Positions 1-10,819 of a stretch of DNA of 64,000 bases are shown piece after piece; within the stretch, counting starts at the first letter, position 1; each line of letters begins with the position of its first letter. Below the pieces are notes generated by a model, which saw only the letters and a program-made list of their open reading frames with translations, did not search any database and had not been told where the DNA came from. The DNA lies in contig JABYQN010000001.1 in assembly GCA_022606135.1 (NCBI GenBank), positions 4,092,001 to 4,156,000 on the forward strand. The letters are read 5' to 3'. Both the position numbers and the translations under genes were made by a program. Origin of the DNA: Fomes fomentarius. Its lineage: Eukaryota > Basidiomycota > Agaricomycetes > Polyporales > Polyporaceae.

Positions 1-1049
1 TGACGGGGGATGGGCTGGGTGGATAGATGGAGACGAGTTAGCGATGGTTTTTTATGGTCCCCGTACGGTCACCGATAAACTGGTAAGTCTGAGCTGCTCC
101 ACCTATTGCACATCGTGAAGTGCTCAGTGCTGTCACAGAAGATACCTGCCAGTGGTCGGACGATCGACTCCGCAGAAGTAGTTGAAGTCACCTAGTTCAT
201 TCGCTCTGGGCACTGTACTATTGAGCAGTCAGGTCAGGGTTTAGCAATTCCGTCGCAAACGAAGTCTCATAACTTTATCAGAGGGTGGTTCAACCGGACT
301 GAGAGGGTTGCTAAATTGGGATATTCAAGCAGGGTGTCCAGTATATCACGTGGGTGGCATCTGCGTCCGGAGACATCCGAGAGCTTATAAGGGCTTGATC
401 TCCGAACACCGTCGTCGAATTTGACCTTGTCACTGTTCGGCCCCTGACATCTTGCTAAGGCGTGTCCTATGGCTTCCCATCGTCACATTGAAGTAGCTCG
501 TCTTACTGATTCCGTACTCTCTAGACAATTCATGACCACCTGCTCGCACATCACACAAGAGCCAGAACGAACCCTGAATGTAGGGTCACTGCAGTGTGCC
601 CAATGCTTCGTGCAAGGCTCCTACGATGCGTACGCACCAGAGTGCTGCGATCGTGACGAGACCTGGACGTTGTTCGGACTCGCGAGCAGCGATGCACGAC
701 ATTTGCGGGCTGATTGCGACAGACAGGATTCGCTTCTTCGAGGTTCCCAGCCTTCTTCTGTGTAGCAGAACCACCCGACCGGACGCTGGGATGCTCTCCG
801 ACGTCGCTTGCACACTCGGCCCATCCCTCGTCTCCGTACTCGCACGCGACCAGGGTCTTGCAGCGACTGCACGGCATCAATATCTCGTACGGTCCTTTTT
901 GGAGACTTCATCTCCTCTTCGTCTTCGCTTGGTCATTATCCCTCTGATCACTGCGCCCGGCCAGCCCGACTCAGGGATGCATCTCAGAGCTCCAGTTGTG
1001 CGCCCCAAATCCTCGTTGAGTCGTCCGCGTGTCTCGCTCCGCCGTTACC
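1..1049. other. Intergenic, no gene seen
   Basis: Several short overlapping open frames occur here on both strands, but none shows a recognisable domain, signal peptide or consistent intron structure. The last 150 bases before the TATA box probably belong to the promoter of the first hydrophobin gene. Confidence 0.5.
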
Positions 1050-1056
1050 TATAAAT
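1050..1056 (+). promoter_or_regulatory. TATA box of hydrophobin gene 1
   Basis: TATAAAT lies 135 nt upstream of the hydrophobin ATG at 1191 and is followed by a C/T-rich leader. Highly expressed fungal genes such as hydrophobins often carry a TATA box plus a pyrimidine-rich stretch before the start site. Confidence 0.5.
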
Positions 1057-1190
1057 CATGACCTTGTCTACTGTCCGAAATCCATCGCTCACCAGCACCA
1101 CGGTCAGCGGTATCCACTCCTTTTCTCAACTTTCAACGCACTAAGCCTCACGCTCCCTTCCCCTCCTTTGCTCTCGTACCTACCAGCGTC

Positions 1191-2045
1191 ATGTTTGCCA
1201 AACTCTCCATCTTCTCTGTTGTCGCCCTTGCGGTCGCCACATATGGTGCTCCCTGCGCCACCGAATCAGATGGCATAAGTGTCAGTGCTGGCCTCTCCGC
1301 CACCGTGAGTGGGGTTGCTCCCACTGGTGTGCAGCCCACTGGTGACAATCCCGCACCGACCCCCACCATCCCGGGCTCTCCCCCGCTCATCCCGGGCCTC
1401 CCCTCGCTCATCCCAGGCCTTCCCTCGCTCATCCCAGGCCTTCCCTCGCTCATCCCAGGCCTTCCCTCGCTCATCCCAGGCCTTCCCTCGCTCATCCCTC
1501 TCCCTGTCGGCCCCACTGGCGGCAATCCCGGTGACCCCCCTGTCCCGACGACCATCCCAGGTGTTTCAGGTGTCCCTGGCGCACCGCACCCGACTAGTAC
1601 TAGCCCATCTGAGACGCAGAGCGCGAAGCCGACAGAGGTCAACCCGCCCTCGCCCTCGCCCACCGACGGACAGCCTGGCAACCCTCCCTATGGCCAGCCC
1701 GGTAACGATAATGGCAACGGGGGTAACGGGGGTAGCAAGTGCAGCACTGGACCTGTTCAGTGCTGTAACAGGGTCGTCGATCCGTCTTCCCAGGAGCACA
1801 AGAACGCGCTCAGTACCCTCCTTGGTGTGCCCGTCGGTGATGTCAAGGGCATGGTTGGTCTCAACTGCTCGCCGATCAACGTCATTGGTGTTGCCTCTGG
1901 CAATGACTGCAAGACCCAGACGGTTTGCTGCAACAGCAGTGCGAAGGGTACGTGATAACTCGCTCCATCTCTAGTCTCAGCCTCTGACTAGACATTTTTA
2001 TCAGGTGGATTCGTTAACATCGGCTGTGTCCCGATTACGCTCTGA
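1191..2045 (+). CDS. Class I hydrophobin with Pro-rich heptad repeats before the fold
   Basis: Secreted amphipathic surface protein that self-assembles at air-water interfaces. Model: exons 1191..1947 and 2005..2045 (intron 1948-2004, donor GTACGT, acceptor TATCAG), 265 aa. Residues 1-19 are a signal peptide (MFAKLSIFSVVALAVATYG). Residues 61-102 are six tandem heptads, one PGSPPLI and five PGLPSLI, inside a Pro/Gly/Thr-rich region reaching to about residue 180. The hydrophobin fold is C-terminal with eight cysteines spaced C184-x6-CC191/192-x33-C226-x13-C240-x5-CC246/247-x12-C260, which fits class I. The protein ends GCVPITL, the usual class I ending, five residues after the last cysteine; this supports the splice. 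Ordinary class I hydrophobins are about 100-130 aa, so the 180-residue front extension is unusual. A TATA box lies 135 nt upstream, and a second hydrophobin gene follows in the same direction. Confidence 0.92.
1371..1496 (+). repeat. 21-nt tandem repeat coding PGLPSLI heptads
   Basis: Six in-frame 21-nt units. The last four are near-identical (core ccaggccttccctcgctcat); the first two are diverged. Unit length is a multiple of three, so copy-number changes keep the hydrophobin frame. The opposite strand is also open through the repeat but is a shadow. Confidence 0.9.
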
Positions 2046-2501
2046 GCAGACCTTGAGCTCGCTGATACTTCCCTGATATTCTTCGTGATGTCGAAGTTCC
2101 CCGCCCCGTAGCTGCTATGATTGCTATCGATACCACATAATTCACCATTTGACCACATGCGCCACCTCTCTCCTTGACCGCGTGCATTTTCGATCGGACC
2201 GAAAGGTTGGGAGCATTGTCACGTATACCTCACTTATTAGACCATCTAATACATGCCTCTTGAACTCGTACGCTCTCTGCGCGTTGAACCGAATGATTGT
2301 GAAGGGAAGCCCTCTCCTCGTCTGCGAGTATATCCGTTGACGTTCGGGACAATCGGTGTCTGTACCTCATACTCAACGCCTCGCTCCCGAGACGCCTCAC
2401 CCTAACTTCTAAGATAGTTTTGTTCACACCAAATCAGGCAGGTGTTGTGCTTTGACATTACTCTTCACTGACGCACCGTCACCTTCGGCATTGCAGAACA
2501 T
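2046..2501. other. Intergenic between hydrophobins 1 and 2
   Basis: Holds the 3' UTR of hydrophobin 1 and the promoter of hydrophobin 2. No gene is supported. Confidence 0.5.
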
Positions 2502-2510
2502 AATATAGAC
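2502..2510 (+). promoter_or_regulatory. TATA-like element of hydrophobin gene 2
   Basis: ATAATATAG lies about 120 nt upstream of the ATG at 2629 and is followed by a C/T-rich leader, as for hydrophobin 1. Confidence 0.35.
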
Positions 2511-2628
2511 CAGACGAGCACATACATCACACACACGCTTCTCTCCTTCCTCCATTCTCCTCCTTGCGCCCCCTCCGAGTCACTGTCCATCTCACTCCCA
2601 GTCACTCCTTCTCTCCCTCGCCATCATC

Positions 2629-3457
2629 ATGAAGTTCACACTATCCCTCCTCGTTGCGAGCACATTCGCTGCTCTCGCCGCCGCGGGACCACACCCCTTC
2701 AATGCGCGCCACCGCGACTGCGACTCCTCCGCCGCGCATACACACACCACGCCGTCGACGACTGTCGCGAGGCCTACCCGCACCAGTCTGAGGCGCACCT
2801 CTACTACCATCGTCCGCACCACAACCCACACGCCTCCTACCCGGACCCGCACGATCACCACCACAAAGACGGCCGTCCCGCCCGCCCGCACGGTGACGAT
2901 CGTCTCGACGACGACGCGCACGGAACGGCGCACCACGACCGACCACGCTGTCTCGACGGAAACCATTAGGGTCGCTCCCACTCCCACTTCCGTCCGCACG
3001 ACAAAGGGGTCTCCTGCGCCGCCCGTGCACACAAATGCTCCCGAGCCCGCCCCAGGCGGCCAGTGCAACACGGGTCAGATGCAGTGCTGCGACACGGTCG
3101 CGGACTCGCATAGCGCGGAGATGAGCAGCATCATCTCGTCGCTGGGCATCAAGCTCCCGGACGCGGTGGGTCTTGCGGGCACGTCGTGCTCGCCGATTGA
3201 CGTGCTGGCGTTGGGCAGCGGTACTGAGTGGTACGTCCTTGTTCATCCGATTGCGTAGAGTCGGTATATGCTAACAAGACCCGCTCGTTTGTAGTAACCA
3301 GAAGCCGGTCTGTTGCACGAACAACACGTATCGTGAGTGTTCCTGATTTTGCACGTCGGCTGAGTCGAAATGGGTGACGAAACTGACTCCATATATGCGC
3401 GCATATACAGAGGGTCTTATCAACATTGGATGTGTCCCTATCAACATCGAGCTCTGA
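2629..3457 (+). CDS. Class I hydrophobin with Thr/Arg-rich linker
   Basis: Secreted surface-active protein. Model: exons 2629..3230, 3295..3332, 3411..3457, 228 aa; both introns are GT-AG (donors GTACGT and GTGAGT). Residues 1-19 form a signal peptide (MKFTLSLLVASTFAALAAA). Residues 35-125 are dominated by Thr, Arg and Pro, a likely O-mannosylated linker. The fold is C-terminal: C146-x6-CC153/154-x32-C187-x13-C201-x5-CC207/208-x12-C221, almost the same spacing as hydrophobin 1, ending GCVPINIEL. An extra cysteine at residue 31 makes nine in the mature protein. The cysteine at 201 is split by intron 1, and the short second exon carries the second CC pair, so both splices are well supported. 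Codons in the linker are strongly C-ending. Same strand as hydrophobin 1; a tandem duplication followed by divergence of the front region is likely. Confidence 0.92.
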
Positions 3458-5195
3458 AAGTGCATACTATCTCCTGTTGTATTCTGTGAGTGCTCGCAAT
3501 ATGCGGTATACTGTGCTCATGCTCACCGGTATTTCTCGTCAATGCATAGTTGATTGTTTCATCTTCGACCTTCGCGCATCTCTATTTTGTTCATCACGTT
3601 GCCCTTTTCGCTTTCTCTCGCCAAGGACTCACTTGCCCTTTTGAAATCTGGATCCTTGTTGCTGGTGGGGATTGACACGATTTGCGTCAAAACGAAATCA
3701 CCCACGACACCTGTAGCACCTAAGATCACATACTATCATTATTCAATCACTTGTCTCATTGTTATACGGAGCATCTCCGATAGTCTGCGAGGCACTGTGA
3801 GCATATACTAGGCTCGGTTTCGGGTTGGGCTCGAGGGGAATGTGCCGGCCGAAGGTTCCCGGTTCCCCCCGCCGGTCCCGCGCCGCCTGGCGGGTCCGAC
3901 GTTCTCTCTCCCTGACTATGGCCGGGTCTTCTGGATCGGATCTCGCGACAACTTGAATGACATGGGTGTGGGGTTGTCGTGCTATTTCCTCAGGGCCAGT
4001 GGTAGGCACTCAGAGTGGTACCGGAGTCTCTGGGACAGCCAAGGTTCTGTGAGATTGTGAGTTGCGCCATCGCCCAAGCATAAACTCACTGAGTGACACG
4101 TACGGAGACTGTTGTCGACTGCCAGGGTGGGAGAGCTGGGTTGGAGCACGTCGGGGAGCACCACGATGTTCGCGAAAGTCGGCCGGCTCGACGCAACTTT
4201 GTTCTATAGGGATAGTACTTACCCAATGCAAGGTAGACTCGAGCGAGACCTCATTGACGATACCGGTGGTTCAATGGAATGTCAAGCTTCAAATTCAAGT
4301 TCAAGTTCAAGTTCAAGTTCGGATGTAGGAGGCCCTGGCGCCAGTCCGAAACGCTCAGTAGTCGGACTTGTCCGAGTCGATGATTCTCCGGCTCGGCTTC
4401 AACTTGCGTCCAATGAAGTCAACACCGTATCCGAAAGCAACTCGCGATCGGGATATGGGACGGACGGCTTCCCTGGCGGTGGCTCAGCTGGATGGGACCC
4501 GGTGCAGTGCGCTGTTGTGCATTGTTTTAGCTTCTTATCACTAGCACTGACGTATATCCACTCACAGGTTACTGGCCTCGGCATTCCCCCACTGAGACCT
4601 TCTGGTAGTCGGGACCCAGGCATGACTTGAAGGAATGTGGAGCAGGTATCGCAGAACTGCGTTGAACCCGCCGCGGCGCCGCCGCCATCGCCTGAGGAGA
4701 AGATCGCACTCGTGCTCGTGCCACCAAATGCGGGCCCGAGCTTGAGCATAGACATTGTAGAGGATTACTGCCGACTTGCCGGAAGCGCTCCGAGTCCATG
4801 TCGGAAATAGTGACCAATTGACGAGTCGACCCCTGATGGCGGTGGGGCCCGACGATCGCGGTGAATAGTACAACATGGGCCTACTACTAAGATCGTGGCT
4901 GTGCTCAGCGAAGCACATAGTAGGTAATAGTAGGTTTGGGTAGACAAACATCGTCTTCATTCACCACTCGAACCTCTCTGGGAACGTTACATCAACGAAT
5001 TCGTAAACCGAGTTCTGAACATAGGCACAGTCCTATAGCATCAAGAAAAGCCTTCGAGGACTAGCACAAGACTAATCACATCCACTTAGCAGCATCCAAT
5101 TCCACCACCGTCAACCCTACGACTTCCTCCCGAGTCAAATTGGCAACACCGAATCTTGCCTTCGCCTGTTTGACAGAGTGTACCTTTGAGACAAC
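3458..5195. other. Intergenic, no gene seen; one microsatellite
   Basis: About 1.7 kb between the hydrophobins on the two strands. Short open frames do not resemble known proteins and overlap each other. A TTCAAG hexanucleotide repeat lies at 4294-4320. The last ~300 bases hold the 3' UTR of the minus-strand hydrophobin. Confidence 0.5.
4294..4320. repeat. TTCAAG microsatellite
   Basis: About four and a half perfect copies of ttcaag in a row, in non-coding sequence. Confidence 0.85.
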
Positions 5196-5970
5196 CTAGA
5201 GACCGCCGATGCCAGGGATGGAGATCGGGAGAGAAGTGGGAAGAGACGTCGGGATGGAGATGGGCAGCGACGTCGGGATAGAGATGGGCAGCGACGTCGG
5301 AATAGAGACGGGCAGCGACGTCGGGATAGAGACAGGTGGTACGGTCGTCGGGACGGGCGGGGGTGCAGGAGCGGACGATGACGGCTCTCCGATGGGCAAC
5401 GAGATTGGGAGAGAGATCGGGAGGGATGTCGGGAGGGAGATCGGGAGAGACGTCGGGAGGGAAATGGGCAGAGACGTCGGGAGGGAGACGGGGAGGGAGG
5501 TGGGAAGAGAAATAGGGAGCGACGTGGGAATCGGAAGCGAGATCGGCAATGGGTCCGAGGACGACGCCGCGGCAGAGTCTGCAAGACCGAATGGGAGGGA
5601 GATTGGGAGGGAGATTGGTAGAGAGATGGGCAGCGAAGTTGGCAGAGGGATGGGCAGCGAGGTTGGCAGAGGGATGGGCAGCGATATGCCTAGCGGGTCG
5701 GACGGTGAGGCAGAGGACGACGGGGCACCGCCGAGAGGCAAGGTGATGGGTGGGAGGCCAGGAATAGAGATGACAGTCGGGAGTGGGATGGGTAGCGATA
5801 CGGACGGTGAGGCAGAGGATGACGGGGCACCGCCGAGAGGCAAGGTGATGGGTGGGAGGCCAGGAATAGAGATGACAGTCGGGAGTGGGATCGGAAGCGA
5901 AGGAAGTGAAATGGGTAGAGAAGTAGGGATAGGGATAGGAAGCGCGGCGGTAACCGGCTGGCACCCAGCG
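5196..5970 (-). repeat. Low-complexity coding repeat, LPTSLPIS octads plus two 102-nt blocks
   Basis: On the plus strand the units read as variants of gggagngangtngggngg. Two near-identical blocks starting at 5701 and 5803 (period 102 nt, 34 codons, one visible C/T difference in the first bases) sit in the half nearer the hydrophobin fold. The other half is 24-nt octad repeats. Confidence 0.85.
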
Positions 5971-6469
5971 TCCCCTACGCCAGCTGGAGAAAGAATCGGA
6001 TGTTAGATAACTTTGCATTAATCTCCCATGCAGGTGATGTCACCGACCTGGAAGAACCAATGAGCAGCACAGGGGCGTTCCTCCAGTCAAGCTGGGTGCA
6101 AGACGTCAGTCAGCATGTCATTTGCAGGAGAACGGACAGGTGTACAGACCATTTGTTACCCAGGATGTCCAAATCAGTGGCCGAGGAGCATTGCAACCCA
6201 ATCAGAGGTCCAAGAGAGGGGAGCGATATACCGGTTGGGAGTGGAAGGAGCGAGGTCAGACTGCCAATGCCAAGGTCGGGAACAGAGAAGGTCTCCTGGC
6301 AGCATTGCAGTTGACCGTCAAGAACACACTGCGCGACGTCGATCTCTGACACCGGGACCGTAGGGGTCGGTAGGGCGGCAGAATCAACTGCGAGAGCAGG
6401 TGTTGTGATGGGGCTCGCCCGAACCAGGACGGCGGAAGCTACGACGGTGAGCACGGAGAGAGTGAACAT
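5196..6469 (-). CDS. Class I hydrophobin with a 254-residue repeat tail after the fold
   Basis: Secreted hydrophobin of unusual architecture. Model on the minus strand: exons 6469..6150, 6091..6048, 5983..5196, 383 aa; both introns are GT-AG and phase-consistent. Residues 1-18 are a signal peptide (MFTLSVLTVVASAVLVRA). The fold comes early: C48-x7-CC56/57-x36-C94-x12-C107-x7-CC115/116-x12-C129. Cys107 is split by intron 1. Class I hydrophobins normally stop within a few residues of the eighth cysteine; here the frame stays open for 254 residues built from LPTSLPIS-type octads, with two in-frame copies of a 34-residue block containing LPLGGAPSSSASPS and one Ala/Ser-rich spacer. The tail has no cysteine and almost no charge, so it is probably an extended or beta-prone hydrophobic segment. 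The third exon carries Cys129 and the whole tail. Start chosen as the first Met before the signal peptide. The long open frame on the opposite strand is a codon-bias shadow. Confidence 0.85.
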
Positions 6470-6541
6470 GGTCGGAGAACGTGTTCTGCAAGGTCAATGC
6501 TGGAGACTGGAAGTCTGCGGAACGGTAAGACCACACACCCT

Positions 6542-6549
6542 TATTATAT
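6542..6549 (-). promoter_or_regulatory. TATA box of the minus-strand hydrophobin
   Basis: TATAATAA on the minus strand lies about 75 nt upstream of the ATG at 6469. Position and sequence suit a TATA box. Confidence 0.4.
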
Positions 6550-8329
6550 GTCGCGGACAGATTACATGGGAAACTGCATAACGAGTGGCATGTCGTCACG
6601 CTCCGTCTCCATTTTAGTCCATCAGAGTACCGACTATGCATCGCGCAGAGCACGTCAAGCCATCTGCTTCGCCGCTCCGGCGCCCGGCAGACTGAATGAC
6701 TGCTGCACGCAGGTCAAAACACAATATAGCGCTTCGCGACATCGCATGTGGGTTCATCCGACAAGAAAAGACAGGATTCACCGCATCAGGTGAATGGGTG
6801 TGAGCTTCAACACGGGGATCTCAGATAGCTGTGACTGAAGTATGGGTACAACTAATTATGAACTATCACCGGATTACGAGAGAGGCATAACGCGTACCTC
6901 TTTTACGGTCCTCGGAGTGGTCTTCTTCCGCGTGTCTGGAGTGCATGTGACTCCAAATCGAGCGCTGTGGGAGGAGCTGGTTGTGCTGGGATGAAGAGCT
7001 TCCTTCATTGCACTGAGCAAAGGCGGGGTCTATGCGCTCCTAGAGAGTTCCGTGATTCCGCGGTGTTGTCATCGCGGGAAACACGAAGATCAGACATGAT
7101 ACCTCAGATTGAGGGCCAGGAACAAAAACACACTGCGATTGTCAGTGGCGATAGGAAGCCCATGCGAAAGGTCTTCGATTGTCGGTTTGACGGGAGATCT
7201 AGTGTGGGGCTGTGACATTGAAAACATACCGCATCACAACACCACCCTCGAGGAGGCGATGTTCCGACGGAGCCACCCTGCGGCCGCAGGGATCATCCCA
7301 AGCTTTTTTTTGCGGTTGAAATTCGCTAGAAAGGAACGAGTGGTCAGCCTCGCCGGCGGAGCTTGTGGTTCCATCCTGTGTCAGTGTAGCACATGCAGAC
7401 GGAAACTGAGCGGACTGATGACGACGAGGGTACTCATTCACAAGGAAGTGACACATTCTCCGTGTGTTGCTCCCTGGCACCGCGAGCTCGCCGTTGCGTG
7501 AACTTAAGATGATGTCGATGCAACCCTTTCTGCAGTTCACGTTCGCCGAGAGCAAGTCATATGTGCACCGCTACCAGGGTGAGAAAGGAAGTTCAGCAAA
7601 TTTTCGCGCGGAAGAAGTGTCCGCACTGTGAGGAAGCCCAGATGCCCTCTGCACATCACAGAGCGGTCTCGCCAACTCTATTCAATTCCGCATTCACACC
7701 ATCTCCGAGAAACCAGTGAGTAATCACGTCGAGTACACGCTCCGAGTTCCGTTTCGCACCGCATATCCTGAACAGTAGTCGGATCATGTTGGCAGCACCA
7801 CAAAGAAAGCCCGCGAGTTAGGACTAGGACCAGGCCGCAATGCTCACTCCAATGATGATAGACGCACCGCGAGTATTAGGACAAACCATCAGCGTTGAAG
7901 CGTAGCGACTAGATTGGTCTGGTAGGGGGACAGACTCCTTCCTTGAATGCTTGAAGGGAAGGTCCCCGTCTCGGCGCTTAGCAAATTATGTAAGCGCATA
8001 GTCGTAAACGCCAAGTGCCGCGAAACTTTGCTCCTTGTTTGGGTTGTATCGGGGTTATATAAACTCAAACATCTTTCTCATCATAGAACTTGGGACTTAG
8101 AACTGTATCAAGCCGCGCGGCCGCGTATCTATCTCCTACCAATGCATCACCGTCTCCGACTCGGTTGATGCGTCCTAGCGACCTAATAGCACTCAGCAGC
8201 GGAAGTCTCACCTTCAACTTCTGTGGAAAGTCACTGGCACGCGTTGGTCGTATCTCAATATGGATGCTGGAAGTTATCTATTCCATTCGGTACCATATAT
8301 ACACATCATGCACCATGCATGTAGTACTG
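6550..8329. other. Intergenic, no gene seen
   Basis: About 1.8 kb with only short, overlapping, unrecognised frames. It may hold the lost 5' half of the questin-oxidase-like pseudogene that follows, but I could not align any of it to that family. Confidence 0.4.
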
Positions 8330-9230
8330 CTCAGCTGTTGCTCAGAGCATCGTGCATCCTGATGATGCAAAGGAGCTCTTGTCGCTCTTTGACGATCGCT
8401 CAATTTACAGCTCTCCTCCCTTCCCTACCGCGGAAGAAAACACCATCGCAGTGGATGAGAAGTAAGATATTGGCGTGCACTCGCATATGATCCTTGCCTG
8501 TAGATGATATTATCTCTGTACCTGTGGGTATCGGTCTGCCGTCCTCCGCAGGTGAAAACCAGTTCGGTCCGTGTTTGACACAACCCGAGGGAACCGAGGG
8601 AAGACCTAGCATGGATGAACGGACACGTCTATGGGGTTGGAGGCTGGATGGGCCGCGGGATGTCTCCGAGAAAGTTTACGCAGACTTCTTCTAGTATGTC
8701 CCTGGAACATCTCTGTCCCCCGTAATCCGTGCTGACGGTTTATCCTATAGCATGCACATCGTCACATTGTCTGTCTCAACGCTCGCGTACCTCTCCTCGG
8801 CGCGCTCAGCTGTCACTCTGGCCAAGGCCTACTTCTCGATGTCCATCGGCTGGTACCTCGTCCATTGCCGCCCATCCTTCCCCATTCGTGAGTTCTAAAC
8901 TGCAGTAATCAAGCTTCCCCTAGCAAGGTACGTAGACGCGCTCATCCCGGAAGACGCCCACCCAAACCCGTGATTGCCAATCGTGCGGACGACGATCGTT
9001 CACCCTGCTCTGAGCACTTGTGGTACAAGATTTAGCGCATGTTGATGCACGATGCGACACTCTACGGGACGCGGTGCAGGAACCTCGAGCTCGAGGGCGC
9101 AGACGTTTTTGATGGGACGCTCTTCATACGTATTACTGTACTCACCGCTGACCGACTTGGGTGGATGACGGAGGGACAGGAACCTGGAGACTGGGACCGA
9201 ATGACAATTTACGGAAGTGCAACATACATA
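8330..9230 (+). pseudogene. Questin-oxidase-like (DUF4243) gene remnant
   Basis: The fragments fit the C-terminal half of the questin oxidase family, Baeyer-Villiger-type oxygenases in anthraquinone-like polyketide pathways and common as orphan genes in basidiomycetes. In order: AQSIVHPDDAKELLSLF near 8333; the frame opened at 8494 through TRLWGWRLDGP to DFF at 8690; after a plausible intron (donor GTATGT, acceptor TATAG near 8750), MHIVTLSVSTLAYL and an AYFSMSIGWYL stretch; then AHPNP followed by TGA where the family has a Trp; finally FDGTLFIRITVLTADRLGWM and EGQEPGDWDRM ending near 9204. The in-frame TGA near 8972, a frame change between the first two pieces and no convincing N-terminal half make this a pseudogene. 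The family assignment rests on recalled consensus, not a search. Confidence 0.55.
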
Positions 9231-9277
9231 CACATATGCGCTATGTGGAAGTGAACTATGGTCTCGAGCGCGGTTGC

Positions 9278-10819
9278 CTACGTATTAATACGTGATTCGT
9301 GGGTATGTCGTCCATAATGTTGTACGCTTCCCTGCTCTGAATGAAAGTCTTCGATTGAGATATTGCTAGTAATCGTTACTATCGTCTGGATATCGGTCAA
9401 CAATCGCCAGGCGACACAGCTTCGAACCGGTTCTGTGGCAAACGAGACGTCAACTTTGACACACGCGCTGTCCCCCGGGAATGCACTTACAGAGAAGTGG
9501 ATACGCAGATGGCCGAGCCTTGCGGGGGAAGGTAGACGCAACCTTAGCCCACGCTCCAAACATTGTCTGTCGACTTCAGCCAGTTGGCCTAGTGAAAAGA
9601 TGTCGAGTGTTACGTGCAGACCGGGGAGCTTGGAGAGCGCTTCGTCGAGCCTGCCCCAGGCACCTTGATCATCGCATTCCAGGATACGCGTGCAGCCCCC
9701 AAAGTGGACAGAAAATTTGAGAATCAGTTGGCGCAGAGGCAGGAAAGCGTGCTGAGACAGAAGCCTTGCATATGAATCGAGCCCCTTAAAGAAGTCCGCG
9801 TACCCGCAGCGTTGGTAACTCAACCAACTATACCTGAGGTGTAGGGTGAGGGACTCTAGGCGCGTGCATGCTAGTAGTCCAAGGTCTTGCCATCGGACGC
9901 CGCACGCTGCGCATTGAGGTGATCAGCGGGGTGCATTCTATGAGAATATCACGAGAAACCCACTTAGCATGCCACGCTCCCAGAACACTTCCTCGGGCTC
10001 CAACTCCAGAGAACGTAGGCGAGGTCCAGTCCCAATGATGAACTGGCTGTATTTCACCAGTTCTGACCAAGACTGCCAGCAGAGATGGAGGGACTGAAGG
10101 ATACCATTCAGGGATCCACTCTGCTGTACGACGTCGTAGAGGCAAGCGGCACATTCAGGTTCCATCGAGTCGCACTTGAGGTGACGTATCTGCGTGTGAA
10201 CCTCCGTGTCGTCCTTGAGTACATCCGCGTTCGGGGCCATAGCACGCCAGAATCCGTCAATGCACAGGTGCTGAATAGAGGAGAACAGGCGGAGGACATC
10301 GGTGATGCTCGAGATGTTGTGGAGGTGGAACCAGCATCCTGTGAGGTCTAGATTACGGATCGAAAGTCGTGATTGGACAGGAAGATCGTGCTTGTCAAAC
10401 GAGAGTCCAATGACTGTGAGTTGTTGCAACGCCGGCAGCGACGACAGAACATGGTACAGCAGAGCTCCGCTCTGTCGCTCGGGAGCCTTTGACGGAGGGG
10501 CTCCTTCGACGCAGTTGAGCGTGAGATCTCGGAGATACGTGCGAGCATCCTGGCAGCTCTGCAGAAAGTCGGAGAAGCATTGGAGAACGTCAGAAGATGC
10601 GGTCGGGAAGATCTCCATGGTACGGAACAGGCGCGACCGTGTGGTGGACACCCAACTACGGCAGACCAGTGAGCAAGTTCTAAGCGTTTCGATGTGCTTC
10701 TCCAAATAGTCGATCACGATCAACCATACTTCCAGAGGGAGCTGTACGGAGGGGCCTATCCGTTCCATCGTTCGAGCAAACTGAATTTTGACGAGAAGGA
10801 ATTGCTGGAGTTTAGTCAA
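9278..10819 (-). CDS. F-box protein
   Basis: Likely substrate adaptor of an SCF ubiquitin ligase. Model: exons 10819..9964 and 9906..9278, 494 aa; the 57-nt intron has donor GTGGGT, a CTGAT branch-point-like motif and acceptor GCAG. The F-box spans about residues 26-68 (QLPLEVWLIVIDYL, then LRTCSLVCRSWV and RLFRTM). The rest is leucine-rich without a strict repeat, with TYLRDLTLNCV-like and SIQHLCIDGFW-like segments, typical of the expanded agaricomycete F-box family with divergent LRR regions. The first Met is used; an in-frame Met at residue 18 (MERIGPSV) is an equally plausible start. The substrate cannot be predicted. The neighbouring pseudogene and transposon give no functional hint. Confidence 0.8.

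Noticed and set aside
1148..1681. 177-codon minus-strand frame with GMSEGRP repeats
   Set aside because: Antisense shadow of the PGLPSLI heptads of hydrophobin 1.
5209..6006. 265-codon open frame on the plus strand (MPGMEIGREVGRDVG...)
   Set aside because: It is the exact antisense of the hydrophobin tail repeats; no signal, domain or splice support, whereas the minus-strand frame continues an eight-cysteine hydrophobin.
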